Source of the DNA: Peromyscus leucopus
Lineage: Eukaryota; Chordata; Mammalia; Rodentia; Cricetidae
Direction: 5' to 3'
Assembly: GCF_004664715.2 (NCBI RefSeq)
Contig: NC_051069.1
Location: 73,554,647 to 73,618,646, forward strand
Length of the DNA stretch: 64,000 nt
Shown piece after piece: positions 1 through 11,889 of this stretch; within the stretch, counting starts at the first letter, position 1, and each line of letters opens with the position of its first letter. Made by a program: the position numbers and the translations under genes. Below the pieces are notes generated by a model, which saw nothing but the letters and a program-made list of their open reading frames with translations, was not told where the DNA came from and did no database searches.

Positions 1-185
1 TAGATCCATTTGGTGGACACATTTCAGACACCTTGCATATCAGATAGATTCATAATAGTAACAAAATTATAGTTACAAAGTAGAAATAAAATAATTTTAT
101 GCTTGGGGGGGTCACTATAACATGAGAAACTGTATTAAAGGGTTGTAACATTAGGCAGGTTGAGAACTACTGGGCTATAACTTTT
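1..185. repeat. rodent interspersed repeat, class not assigned
   Basis: The text around 'agttacaaagtag', 'attttatgcttggggg', 'gtattaaagggttg' and 'ggttgagaactactg' matches a repeat I know as common in rodent genomes, but I cannot place it in a named class. It is cut by the left window edge. Orientation relative to its source is unknown. Confidence 0.45.
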
Positions 186-1269
186 CTTGAAATGACAATA
201 ATAATACTTCCCCCAAATCTACAGTGAGAGACATATACTTCAGGAAGAAGGGGATAATCTTCTTCTGCAAGTACTGTGGAAAGCACAGAAGTTCACTGAG
301 AGGTATAGTGTTTGGGACTGGAACAGTGTTTGAGTGGCTTCCTTAAAGCAGTTGTATGATGTCATATTTGTTTGTTAACTAGAATAAAATGATTTTGTTT
401 GAATAAATCAGAGTTCTCACCTCAATTAGAATTAAGAGGAGATTTATTTTTTCTCTAGCTAAATGAGTGACACAGAAACATCAATTCAAATTGATGTTCC
501 AAATAATGTGTTCCAATATGGTAATAGTTTGAATAAGTTTTTATAGTTATAGAACAAAAAATTCGTACATCAACTCACTTTTCAAATAGATGGGTAGGAA
601 CAGGGGGAAACTGAGTTACAGCAAAGTAGGGAATCTCTGCTATAGTTTTCAGATGTCATTTGATGACATTTGGGGGTTGTTGAAAGCTAATGGCCTGCTA
701 AGTTATTATATCCCCAACGTTTTCACATGATAGTGACAAGGATGTTGATCAAACATAGAGGTGGACAGTGAATGGCTCTTAACAAGGCTATAGATGGTCC
801 CCCCAAAATTGCCTCTGAATCTGAAACATTCCAACCATCAACAGACGTGAAGTTCAAGAAAATCAATCAGCTTTGTAGAATCTTTAACATTGATGTAGAC
901 TTTTTTTTTCCCCACTAGGCCTTTTCATTCACACTAGGAAAGGGGGCCGTGAGTGATTACTGTAATATGGACTACGCCAGAAGTAACAACTTCATCCATT
1001 AATGTACTCACGCATTAATATTTTCTGTGCTAATGTACTCATGCAGCAACAATTTATCAACTCCTTAGTGTATTAGGCACTAGTTAGTGCTTCAATGAGC
1101 TCATGCTTTTATGATGGGAACTAGTAATTAAAATGTCATATGTTAGGTATTCTAATAGGTGTTACTATAGGAGCCATTTGGAAGAAATTCAGAGTTAAGA
1201 AGTACTGTGAAGAGTCACCAAGGAATGTTTTCTTGAAAAAGAGCACCAGAATTGAGTTTAAGGCTCCAC
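186..1269. other. unassigned intergenic sequence
   Basis: No gene, transposon or RNA is recognised. Only short chance open frames and a T run near 901-910 are present. Confidence 0.5.
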
Positions 1270-2122
1270 AAGAATTAGCCAAGTGATTCATTAAAAAAAC
1301 GGTGAGAGGTGATGTCATCACGGAGAAACTAGATCAAAGACATAACATCACCAATATTGGGGCAAACCAAGTTTGTACGATACAACATGTCAAGAGAGAC
1401 ACGAGAGCCTGATTTAAACACACTGAATAAACTCAAACTGAAGGGAAGATGGTTCCCCAAGAAATCAGACTTTTCTCAGAAATTTCACACTGAGAGAAGG
1501 GAAAGGCTGAAACTTGAGCCAGGTGGTGAACACTTTCTCTCCCAGGAGGAGATAAAGGCAGTACTGACTTGTCAGATCACCTTGCAAGAGAACCAGAGAC
1601 TGGAATCTAGACAAGGATGAGTTAGCCTTGACCAGAACTGCTTAGTTACGCACACCTCCTGCCCTTTCAAGCTAAATCTCGTGTCAGGAACCCACAGGCA
1701 GACTTTTAGGGAGGGCTTTGAGTTCCACCTGATCCCTTTACTTGCTGCTCTTCCTTAGTGGCCATGTTGAAAATGAATCTCCCTCCTTTGTTTCTACTCT
1801 TACTGGCTTATTCAATTGTTTGCTTGAGGATGGGAGGGGTAGGGAGAGCCTGGCTTGTCAGAGTTGTGAGAGCCCAGACTCTGATATTAAAGATACCAGA
1901 AACTATTTTGATTCCAGAAGGCCATTTTTGCGTAAGCATATAACCCACTTTGAACATATTCTAATCCCATTTTGAACTCTCTACCCTTTCTACTCTCCAC
2001 TATCTCCTGGTTATTCTTATTTCTCTAGACACATTTTTTCTGCCTTTTTGTCATCCGGACACATGATCTCATGCTTCTGAATAAAACTTTTTTATTTAAA
2101 AAAAAAAAAGAATTAGCCAAGT
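1270..2122 (+). mobile_element. polyadenylated retro-insert of unknown source with 15-bp TSD
   Basis: The 15-mer aagaattagccaagt occurs at 1270-1284 and again at 2108-2122. Between them lie 823 bp (1285-2107) ending in AATAAA (2080-2085) and an A run (2098-2107). Direct repeats plus a terminal poly(A) are the hallmark of L1-driven retroposition, so this is a copied RNA. I do not recognise the source. The signal context 'ctgaataaaactttttta' is reminiscent of the R region of an endogenous LTR transcript, but no retroviral domain is visible. An 87-codon frame at 1357-1620 begins with TTG, not ATG, and resembles no protein I know. Either a processed pseudogene of a non-coding or ERV-derived RNA, or a SINE-like non-autonomous element, would fit. 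Confidence 0.75.
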
Positions 2123-3205
2123 AAATAAAGATATTTTAGGTAGAGCTGTCTGCCCAAAGGCATGTAGGTCATACATGGTGTCACTCACCTGACACCTGAC
2201 AGCAGTGTTTTATAAAAATATTTATTCAAGTGGACTTTGAGATTTTGTAAAACTATTATTATAAATGTAAGCATGAAACTAGGTGAATCTATAGTTGGTT
2301 CAAATGATGAACTGTGAGTTATATTGTGAACATCAGTTGTCTTTACTTTTCACTGGTTGTGAGTTTGAGCCCAGGCACCTAGCAGTGAGAGTTGATGGCA
2401 TGGGGGAAGGGGTGTGATGTGATGGAATGGAATGTGCTCCTGTGGGCCAGAGAGTTGGGAGCCTCATAAATAACTTTGAAAGGAAACCTACTGCTGGTTT
2501 TCTTCCAGTGTTCCCGGATGAAGTCATTTACCATTTAGATCTCAACAAGGAAGAGAAAATATACTGGGTGGGAGACCAGAGAAGTGTTTTGTAGAGAAGC
2601 CAGGTAGTATTCAAACCCAAAGAGTATTTGCTTTTTACCAAATATAATCAACTTGACTGTAAGTTAGTGTTAAAGAGAAGAAAGAAAACCTTAGAAGTCT
2701 TCAAAGGCAAAGTCACTTCCTACTTTGCGATGGGGACACTTAAGGTTTGGAACACCCTCAGTCAAGGCTGGACCATAAATTGCTTCGTTCCTCTTGTTGT
2801 CATTGGAACTTTTAGTTAAGAAGTCTGGGGTAACAGGCTTTGCCCAGACACTTTTTGGACAAGGGCGTTGATGGTTAAGAAACTAAATATAAAGGAAAGA
2901 TAGTTGGTATTCTCTGGGAAATTTCATCTCTACAAACAAACCCTGTGTTAGGACCACAGGCTGCAAGAGTCCTTTCTGCATCAGATGGCATTATATCTGG
3001 CATTGTTTGACCTGACTCTGAGAAGCACAGCTGGAAATATGTGAAATACCTTTGTGGAAAACAAACAAACAAAACATTTTTAATACTGCATTGATAAGGT
3101 AGCCAAAACTCATACCCAGGCTCCCTAGTATGTTTTATTACCTTTCAGAGTGCCTTTCATTCTCTAAAACTTCATGCTTAAGTTCTATATAAAGATTTCA
3201 TTGGA
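2123..3205. other. unassigned intergenic sequence
   Basis: No recognisable gene or transposon. Short frames at 2333-2527 and 2628-2819 look like chance frames. Confidence 0.5.
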
Positions 3206-3383
3206 AGCTAAGGAGATTTCTGAGTAGTTAGGAATGCTTGTTACTCTTCCAGAGGGCCAGAGTTCAGTTCTCAGCACCCATGATGGGCATGTCCCAACCA
3301 CTTGTAACTCTAGCTTCATAGGATTTGGTGCTGTCTTTCTAGCCTTTACAGGCACTCACAAACATGTAACATGTGCACATCAT

Positions 3384-3424
<41 letters not shown>

Positions 3425-3450
3425 AAAAAGTAATAAAAGTAAAATTTAAA
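3206..3450 (+). mobile_element. B2/B3-type SINE with (CA)n
   Basis: The tRNA-like head ('ctgagtagttaggaatgctt'), the 'cttccagagggccagagttc' segment and the 'agcacccatgatgg' segment follow the B2/B3 consensus in order. A (CA)n tract at 3386-3420 precedes an AATAAA-rich tail. Moderately diverged. Confidence 0.7.
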
Positions 3451-3784
3451 AATATTCTTTTAGAAAAACAAGCTCTGCTTCATAAAAATTTCTGATAGCA
3501 ATTTCAGTTATATACTTTTTATTGAAATCACAGTATTTATTCACCATAAAAGATGAAATTTACAATGAACAAATCTATAATGATGCTCTCTACTGAAAAT
3601 GAAGAGCCACTTCTTTGTATAGATTATGTTTTTCCTTTAGTGGAATTAACTGAGTGAAGAGAATAAATAAGTATTTGAGATTCAAAAAGAAAACAGCAGA
3701 GACATCTTTATCATATTTGGCAAAAAAAAAGCAGCAAGAATTACCATGAACTTACTTGAATGATATTCTAACTGATATCATAGG

Positions 3785-3945
3785 GAGCTTCTCATGTGGC
3801 CAAGGATGACTTTGAATTTTAAATCCTTCTGCCTCTATCTCTCTAATGCTGGGACTACAGGAATGTGCCATCACAGCTGATTTATATACAGTGCTGGGGC
3901 TTGTACTCAGGACTTCCTGCATATACAATCCTGTGCCAAGAGACA
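3785..3945 (-). mobile_element. old B1 fragment joined to ID-like sequence
   Basis: Reads as B1 in reverse ('aatgctgggactacagga', 'tgtgccatcacagct'), followed by 'cagtgctggggcttgtactc', which resembles the reverse of a tRNA-derived ID-like head. Strongly diverged, so the dimer reading is tentative. Confidence 0.5.
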
Positions 3946-4110
3946 GTGGGAACTTAGCAAATTGAAATCACTCTAATGTGAGGAAGATTGAGATAAATAG
4001 TGAAATTACCATTTCTGTATTTCTGTGTTTACATGCATGTGCATGTTTAATGCAAAATGATTTACCAAGATAAGATTTGGCATCAGACATATTTATTATT
4101 TCTTTATAGA

Positions 4111-4260
4111 CTTTTTGGTTTTGAGACTTAGTCTCACTATATAGCCCTGCCTGATCTAGAACTCAATATTTATATTAGACTGGCCTCAAGCTCACAGAGA
4201 TCCACTTGCCTCTGACTATGGATTATTGGGATGAAAGGCTTGAGCATCTACTTCTGGCTC
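4111..4260 (-). mobile_element. B1 SINE, diverged
   Basis: Reverse B1 text is recognisable: 'ttttgagacttagtctcact', 'agactggcctcaagctcaca', 'gagatccacttgcctctg'. It includes the internal partial duplication typical of rodent B1. Confidence 0.65.
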
Positions 4261-4420
4261 TATGATGCTTTAAAATGTGATATTAAGCATGATTCTTAAA
4301 CCTTGAATTTCATTTTTCCTTGTCTATACAAGGAGGAAAATACTTAGCTTACAAACTAGTAACTCTAAAGGTATAGTGAGTGCTAACTTACAATTTGAAT
4401 TATTAAAAAAATCAGATTCA

Positions 4421-4571
4421 GGGCTGATGAGATGGCTCAGCACATAAAGGCACTTGCTTTCAAGACTGACAACCTGAGTTTGATCTTCAGAACCCACACA
4501 GTGGGAGGAGAAAACCAACTCTCCTCTGACATATGCATTATGGTACACACATACACCTGCACGCATAGATG

Positions 4572-4620
<49 letters not shown>

Positions 4621-4640
4621 TACAAATGCATAACATAAAT
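4421..4640 (+). mobile_element. B3-type tRNA-derived SINE with (CA)n tail
   Basis: Starts 'gggctgatgagatggctcag' and continues with 'ggcacttgctttcaag' and 'gacaacctgagtttgatc', the variant head of the B2/B3 group. It ends in a CG/CA tract (4569-4618) that strictly alternates purine and pyrimidine. Confidence 0.7.
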
Positions 4641-6057
4641 AATGCAGCAAAAATATAAAAATCAGTTTCATTCATTGATACAGAATCCAAGCGCAGATAT
4701 AGAATTTATTTATCTTCAGAACAATATTAATTCAGTATCTTTTTTGAATAACTGTTTTACCAGATACTCTCTTGGCTCACAGGAAGTCACCATTAGCAAG
4801 CAAAATGACTATCCCCTACAGGAGAAAGCACCAATAAAGAAAACAGAACTATACATATACTGGCAGAATTTTAAAAAGATAAATCTTGGTAAATTATATT
4901 AAATGTTATATATGAAAGTCTTAAGAGAGTCAGAGATGCAGATGTAGGTGTTGTGCCGAAGGGAACAGCTGTCATATCACAGCACTGCACTTGTCTTTTA
5001 GTGATCCCAAGGTGACCCCAGCCTCGCAGCATGAAGCTACAGCCGATGTTCTGTGTGCACTAAGGTATGCTAAGATTTGTGCCCTTGCCCTTAATAGAAC
5101 AAATCCTAGGAGATACTTGCTTCTTCATGTTGCATGGGGACTGAAGATTTGCAAGAGTTCACTTGTGTGTCAGAGTCAAGTCATATACATGCTTGCCCTC
5201 TGACTGTGAAAGGTGCTGGAAAAACGAGTTTCTCAAATGATCTCAGAATATGGGAAATTCTCCAAACAGAAGAACTGGAAAAAGCACTATTGAACTTAAA
5301 AGCAAGAAGAATGAATGTTCAAAAGCTTTCCTCTTGGTTGGCCAATATCAACATTCTCTTCTCTCTTCTTAAAATTAAAAATAAGAAATGTGATCAATTG
5401 AATATAATAGGAAATTTAGTATGGTAAACATTTTAAGCATGATTCATAAGTAAATATGGTTACATTTTTTTGTGCAGTATTCAGACAGGTCTAAGATGAT
5501 CCTGTTCATTATTTTGTGTGCTTCACTGCTGATATCAAATTTGCTTTACCCAGGGATACTCTATTCTTTTGGCTCCAACTGACCTAAAACAAACCCCAAC
5601 AAGCCAACCAACAAGCCTTAAAGGGTGTGAGAAGGGACCACCTAGATGCTCTTATGGTGTTACCACCCTTTCTCTTTTTCCTTTTTATCTCTGATTTTCC
5701 TTTTCCAGCGTCCTTCTGGCTTAGTTTATCGATTAGGCAAGCTTCTCCAACTTCACATTTTCTGGAAGATCACCAGGCTCACATCGTCCTAATACTGGTC
5801 TCCAGCAATGAGCACTTGTCTCTGTTACAAACCTAAGAAAAAGCTTCTGTGGTTGCTTAGCATGGGTTTGCTGCACTGAATAACCTGAGCCAAAGTGTCT
5901 CGGATTAGGCAGCTGGATTTGACCATGTTTATTCCTGGGTGAGACAGAACATTAGGCCTGACAGTTCTTCACTGGTGTTTATGGTCTGTAGCTCAAGGAA
6001 AGGCCCTAAAACATTTGCCCAGTGCACATCCTCACACATTCAAGAAGGTTCCATTGG
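4641..6057. other. unassigned intergenic sequence
   Basis: No named repeat or gene. Frames of 70 to 97 codons around 4.6-5.8 kb have no family I recognise and no supporting splice or promoter structure. Confidence 0.45.
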
Positions 6058-6224
6058 GCCGGGCGGTGGTGGCACACGCCTTTAATCCCAGCACTCCAGA
6101 GGCAGAGCCAGGCGAATCTCTGTGAGTTCGAAGCCAGCCTGGTCTACAGAGCAAGATCCAGGACAGGCACCAAAGCTACACAGAGAAACTCTGTCTTGAA
6201 AAATAGAAGAAAAAAAAAAAAAAA
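6058..6224 (+). mobile_element. B1 SINE
   Basis: Near full length, from 'gccgggcggtggtggcacac' through 'tttaatcccagcactcc' and 'gagttcgaagccagcctgg' to an A run. The 'gatccaggacaggcacc' variant is the form I associate with cricetid rodents. The flanks 'gttccattgg' and 'gttccatgg' look like an imperfect TSD. Confidence 0.85.
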
Positions 6225-6486
6225 GACAGTTCCATGGCATGTACTGCGCATACTTCTGTCTTGTCTTTACTACTAAATGAGTCCTTTCTATTGTTTAATA
6301 ATATTAAGTTATATTAATTTTCTGTTTAAGATTTGCTTTTCAAGTTTTATCTGACTTCTATTATTGTTAATTGTTTGTGGAACTCTCTAGTGTCTTCAGA
6401 AGGGAATCCTAATTCCTCCTATGAAGGCTGTATCTACAGTCCAGATACAGTAACCTTAAGTAACCTTAACCAAGTATGATTGAGGG

Positions 6487-7830
6487 TTTTTTTTTTCATT
6501 TTAGACATAATTCTTCATTGATTCTTTGGAAATTTTTATATCAGTCCCTCCAATCCCTCCATATCTGTCCCTTACCCCTGTAGTATGCCCCCAAATTAAT
6601 TAAAAACAAAATAAATAAATAAACAAAAGACCCACCTCACTCTTCCACCTTTCCAACACCTCTCATTCATCCTAGTGGTACTGGGAGCTGAGGCATGTCA
6701 TACAGCACACCCTTTTTGTCCAATCAGCCCCACCTGCAAAATGCTCATTGCAATGAGTCATTGGTCTGGTTCAAGGCCTCTGGTCTCTGGCACACCATCA
6801 TGACTGGCTGCTCACTGGCACTCTTCTCAGATATCCTGTTGTTACCCTGAGTCATGGAGATCCTGCAGTTATCATTCAGTAGGAGCAGTCCCTTCATGCA
6901 CTCCAGCTGGTCAGAGACAGGGCAGCTAATTAGGGTGGGCCCACCCAAGGCCCAGGATGTGGATCTGGGTGTTAGTTGAGCTGCTTGGTCTGGGCCATTG
7001 GGACCACCCCTTCAGATGTGGGGCAGAGCCAGCTCTTCTAGGCCCATGCCACCCAGATTAGCTCTCCTAGGGAGGATGGGGGCGTTCCAGCTCTCCTGCT
7101 GCAGTGCAGGGTCAACTATCCTAGGGCCAGTGAGGGAAAGGGCTGCCCCAGCAGGGCCCTTGGATTTCAACATGCATGGTTCCAATGATGCCCCGTGGTA
7201 ACACAAGCCATGGGCATCAGCCCAGACCCTAGATGTTATTGGCCAGGGACCTAGACATGGCCCTCGGCAGCAGCCCTGACCCAGACGATACCATGGCCCC
7301 AGCAACAGCATGGTTCTCATACAGCAGCATGGCCACAGGATGTAGCCTAGACCCTGAGCATCCAAGTGACCTTTAGTGGTACCACTGGCCATGGACATCA
7401 CAGACCCTGACTGTGATATGACCGTGGACCCAGACATGGTCCCCGGCCACAGCCCAGGCTCTGATGTCTCCATAGCCCCAGATGGCAGCCTAGACCCATG
7501 GCTTCAGCATGGCTTTTGATGGTATCAGGATCCATGGATATCAACTCAGGCCCTGTCTCCAGTAGGGCCACAGACTCAGACATGGCCCTCAGCAGCAGTC
7601 CTGACTTGGATGTCACCATGCCCCAGGTGTGGCAGCACAGACCACTCAAATTGGCATGGCCCTGTTGGCGGCATGGCCCTTGGGTACTTACTTGGGCTGG
7701 GTTTCGATGTCATCTTGGCCCCAGGTGGCAGTGCAGGCCACTCCAATTGATAAGGTTCCAGTGGCAGTGTGGCACCTTAACATCAACATGGCCTCAGGCA
7801 TCTATTGAATTTATTCCTTAAAGTCAAGGG
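6487..7830 (-). mobile_element. GC-rich L1-like 3' region with internal tandem units
   Basis: Read on the minus strand, it ends in 'caaagaatcaatgaag' and an A run (T run near 6487-6496), which resembles the terminus of old rodent L1 3' UTRs. The GC-rich body carries repeated units: 'gacatggccctcagcagcag' near 7580, a close variant near 7433 and another near 7255, spaced about 147 and 178 bp. Frames of up to 153 codons here (7012-7473 minus) come from this repeat text and are not genes. Assignment to L1 is tentative. The repeat structure itself is directly visible. Confidence 0.5.
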
Positions 7831-9692
7831 TAGACAATGTTAATTACTCCGTGAATAGGAAAAAAGCTCTTCAGCCCAGGTCATCTGCTTTAACTTTGGT
7901 CTATTTCTTGTTTATGAACTCCCATGAACTTTTTTTTTATGATAGTAAAATTGAGTACATGCACTGTGCAGATGTCTCCGACTAAATGATTACAGGACAA
8001 TTCACTAGAACTGGGAAATAAAAAGAATATAGTAAGAATAAAAGGATGTTAACTGGCAAATAAAATTTAATGACATAGACAATCAATCACTTAAAATGTG
8101 CATAAGAAGTAATATGAAGCAGAATGCAATTATAAAGAACTAATTAGAAATTCAGAATATGAAAAATAAAATGGTTGGCAGCTCAAGCAAAGAAATGAGG
8201 AGAGAAAAATCTTAGGAATAAATTATTTAATGAATTTAAGTTTCCAGTAAAAAGCTGTAATGATTCTGGAAGTATGATTGATCTTTAGTTCCTTTAATAT
8301 CTAGTCATTGCCCAGCTCATTGTCTGACATAGCATTCTCATGACTTTCATGTGAAAATCTTCTGGCTATATTATTGACCTCTCGTTTCTACCCCAAACTA
8401 ACAATGCCATCAGATAATATCTGAGGCTTATAGCAGAGGTTTCTCCACTTTGCTATCACCTATCTTCCTTATGACTCCACCTATGTATTTGAAAAATAAC
8501 TTTACTTATGGCTTTATGTCACTTGGTATCCACAAAACTTCATAAAACTTGTACTATGTTGGACCATGCTATTGGACCAACCAGTGTTCCTGTTCTTGGA
8601 CCATGGTCACTCATACTTGGCTAGAGAATAAACTAGATTTTATTTTATACATTTTACAATGACAGCAATGTTTTACATTAACATGGAGTAGATATCAGAT
8701 TGGTGTCTTCTTTTTTTTTTTTTTTGAGAAACAACAAAGACAAAGAATAAAATAAAGATAAATTCAGCAAAGAAAATATTGAAGAAAATAAGCTGAGATA
8801 AAGATAGAAGTAGTTTCAAATGAAGATTTAAGAAACTTGCAGGGAGAGCTGAAATGACAGCATACCAAGACTTCAACAGTTAGTAAAAATTTAGGACTGA
8901 AAGTTATGTAGGAAAGTCTGGTCTATCACTTAGCCTTTACTATGTAATTAACTACCCCAAACTGAATAGATTAAAAAAATGGTTCATTAGTTAGAAATTC
9001 TGTGTGCTGATAATCTTTCAGATGTAAATTACTTTGATAATTTTACACTGTCTCTCAAGGTTCACACATGATTTTGTAGTCAGCTGGCAGACAATTTGAA
9101 CCTGTTCATCTACAATGTCACGCTCCATTATCAGGTATCATGTTCTAAGAGGGACCCTTGCTTCCAGTGGACTGTCCCAGCCACACTTATCTGCACACTG
9201 TTGTGTCAGAGTTCCAGAAGCAAGAGAGCAGATGTCCTACCACCCTTTGTGAGTCATACCTCCTCTCTGCTTCCATTATACTTGGTAACAGTCTATTGAC
9301 CAAATCAATTAGATGGCAAAGCCAGATTAGAGAGTGGACATAGCAACTCGACCTGAAAAAAGCAGGAACATGAGAGTCATGTGTGGAGTGGTAATGTGAG
9401 GAGGAGAAATTATATGTCTGTTTGTACAATCTACCCCAATGATTAACTTAGACTAAGACATATCTGGTCTATGGAAGCCTGAAAGAACAGCAAGAGACAA
9501 ATGTCTAAAAGCATCTAAAGGGAAAAAGCAGATGAAACAGGGCCATGACCCTTAAACACATGTGATGATGAAAACCTAGGCTATACAAGGAATCATAAGT
9601 TTAACAGAGGACCCATTGCAAAATCCTTTGATTAATGTCTCTCAAAAAAGGAAACAGAATCAATATATATGATGAATACAATGAAATATTTA
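7831..9692. other. unassigned AT-rich intergenic sequence
   Basis: No gene or named repeat. A T run at about 8711-8724 could be the tail of an old minus-strand insertion, but I cannot define one. Confidence 0.45.
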
Positions 9693-9910
9693 GAGGATGG
9701 AGAGATGTGGTTAAGCACACCCACAGCTTTAGTAGAAGACCCAAGTTTGCTTTCCAGCACACACATAGTGGTTTATAATTGTTAGAACTTCAGGTCCAGG
9801 GGAGCCTGCTCCCTCATCTGGCCTCCATTGGCACCAGATAAGTACTCAGTGCGCTTACATACTTGCAGGCAAAAAACTCACACATATAAAATAAAATACT
9901 TTTTTTTTTA
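9693..9910 (+). mobile_element. B3-type SINE
   Basis: 'ggatggagagatg' head, then 'ttccagcacacacatagtgg', 'caggtccaggggagcctg', 'ctggcctccattggcacc' and an AATAAA-like tail, in B3 consensus order. Confidence 0.75.
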
Positions 9911-10764
9911 AATTAAAAGATGAATTATATTTAAAGATTATAATTAGAAATATAGTGATTTCTAAGGAATGCATTGATAAATTTCAGCACGTATTCACCA
10001 TTTAAAAATCAATAATAAAGGAATTCTCAAACAGTTATGAATAAGAGAAAAACAGAACAAAAGTGGAGAACATAATAAATCAGAAAATAAAATAACTGGA
10101 GAGTTGACCAATAAATTACAAATCTCTGACTTTTAAATAGTTTAGAATTGCTTCAACGAGTGAAAAATTCACCAATGGGAGAGAGACCTCTGCTTCTAGG
10201 TGGGGTGAATGTAACATCAATATTCATGCATCATGGAGATGCTAAGCAGCCTAGTATCTTGGAAGTGGCTATTTCTCTCATGCAATGTGTTGTAGGAGCA
10301 AGACCAAGGTCCGAATTACCTCTCTAGTCTGTGTATAAGGGGAAGGATTTACTTTGCTGGTGATGTGCCAAGAAAAATACAGATCAGATGCAGGAAAAAA
10401 ATAATACTACAGATGTGACAGCCAACAGACACAATTTGTCATGTGAAGATTTTGCCACCTTTTAAAGTCTCTATGACTGACAATGAGTAGTTTTTCCATT
10501 CTGAATAAATTTATGCTGAATTTTATTTTATTTTACATAAAGAGCCACTCTGGTTATTTGTGGTTGATCAGATCCACAGACTAAAATCTAACCCTCATGT
10601 GGTGGGAATAAGTTTTAATTAATTCCCTACAAGCATTGTAGCATCCTTTCCATTTATTAAATCAAAGTAGACTCTGAAAAGCTGTTCTCCTATCTCTGAG
10701 AATAGAAAGGTGATTAGCAGAGGAAGCAGTCAGAAGGGAAGAAATTTGATCAATGTTATTATGG
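9911..10764. other. unassigned AT-rich intergenic sequence
   Basis: Nothing assignable. AT-rich, with short chance frames. Confidence 0.45.
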
Positions 10765-11160
10765 TTTGAGTAATGTGTTTGGGTGCCAACTTGACAAGGG
10801 GTGGGCTTATGATAGTTAATCTGCGTTGTCCACTTGACTAAATTTAGAATGAGCCAGAAGATGTGTTTGTAAGAGTGTTTCCAGAGAGATGTAAATAAGT
10901 AGAGAAAAACCATTGCGAATGTAGGTGATACAGTACCATGTGCTAGAGTTCTGGGCTGAATGAAAGGGAGATGAAGAGACAGCACAAGCTCCATCATTAA
11001 CTTTTGGCTGCATCTTGACTGTGGGGACAACATGAGCAGCTGTTTCATGATACTGCTTCCATGTCTTCCCTCCACGATGGACCATATCCCCAGCCAGTCC
11101 AAATAAATCCTTGCTTTTATCAGGGTTTTATTTTTTGGCATAACAACAAGAAAATTATTC
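10765..11160 (+). mobile_element. old interspersed repeat, probably a URR1-like DNA transposon relic
   Basis: Segments such as 'gtccacttgactaaattt', 'gtgtttccagagagatg', 'tcttgactgtggggacaac' and 'ccaaataaatccttgc' follow a repeat very common in rodent genomes. I am unsure of its class. The 159-codon antisense frame over it (10662-11141) is a by-product. Confidence 0.5.
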
Positions 11161-11561
11161 AGATAAATAGATTCTATGGTATAGTCAAAAGTAAGAAGTT
11201 ATGAGGTGCAACTGGACAACAGGGAAGACCATAGATAATATTATACTGTATGTTTTAAAAAGGTAGAAGAGTTTTAATGGTGAAGAAAAAAATTTGTTTG
11301 AAGATGTATCTTTTTAGTCTGATTCAAGCAGTATACAATGTGTGCATGCATCATGACATAATATGACAATGTATTAATAATATATATATATATATACATA
11401 TATGAAACATTTATGTTTTTGTATACTAACTGAAAACACAGTCAAGCAAAAAAATAAGGAGATGAGATGTTGCACAATTCTGATTACTCATGTGTCCACT
11501 TTAAAAACTTAAGAGTTCCATTCATCAATAATCAGTCACTCTGAATCTTTTCTAAAGAATT
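11161..11561. other. unassigned sequence with short (TA)n
   Basis: Contains a short (TA)n near 11380-11396 and no other recognised feature. Confidence 0.45.
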
Positions 11562-11880
11562 TTGTGTGTGAGTGAGTATGCGTGTGTACGTGTGCGTGTG
11601 CGTGTGCGTGTGTGTGTGTGTGTTCCCTTTCCATGTGGGTGGCATGTGATCATGTATGTGCAGGTGCACTCATGTGGATGCTGAAGCAAGATGGTGGGTG
11701 TCCTGCTCCATCATTCTCTGCTTTATTACCTTGAGACAAGGCCTTTCATCGAGCCCAAAGCTAATGAGAGCAGCTAGATCAGCAGGTTAGCAAGGCCGAG
11801 CAATCTTCCTGCTTTCTTTCCCAAACTTGGCGGGGTGCAAATTCGCATGGCTGCTTCTGGCTTTTCAAGTCAATGCTAAG
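11562..11880 (-). mobile_element. B4-type SINE with (TG/CG)n
   Basis: A TG-rich tract (11562-11622) is followed by 'ccttgagacaaggcctttca', 'aggttagcaaggccgagcaa' and 'gctgcttctggc', the reverse order of a B4-type tRNA/B1 composite SINE. Diverged. Confidence 0.5.
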
Positions 11881-11889
11881 GATATGAAC

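Noticed and set aside
1357..1620. 87-codon frame beginning MGQT, reminiscent of a retroviral Gag start
   Set aside because: The start codon is TTG, not ATG, and nothing after the first four residues resembles Gag.
7012..7473. 153-codon minus-strand open frame
   Set aside because: It lies wholly in the GC-rich tandem-unit repeat; GC-rich text lengthens chance frames, and no domain is visible.
10662..11141. 159-codon minus-strand open frame
   Set aside because: It runs antisense through a common rodent interspersed repeat and resembles no protein family.
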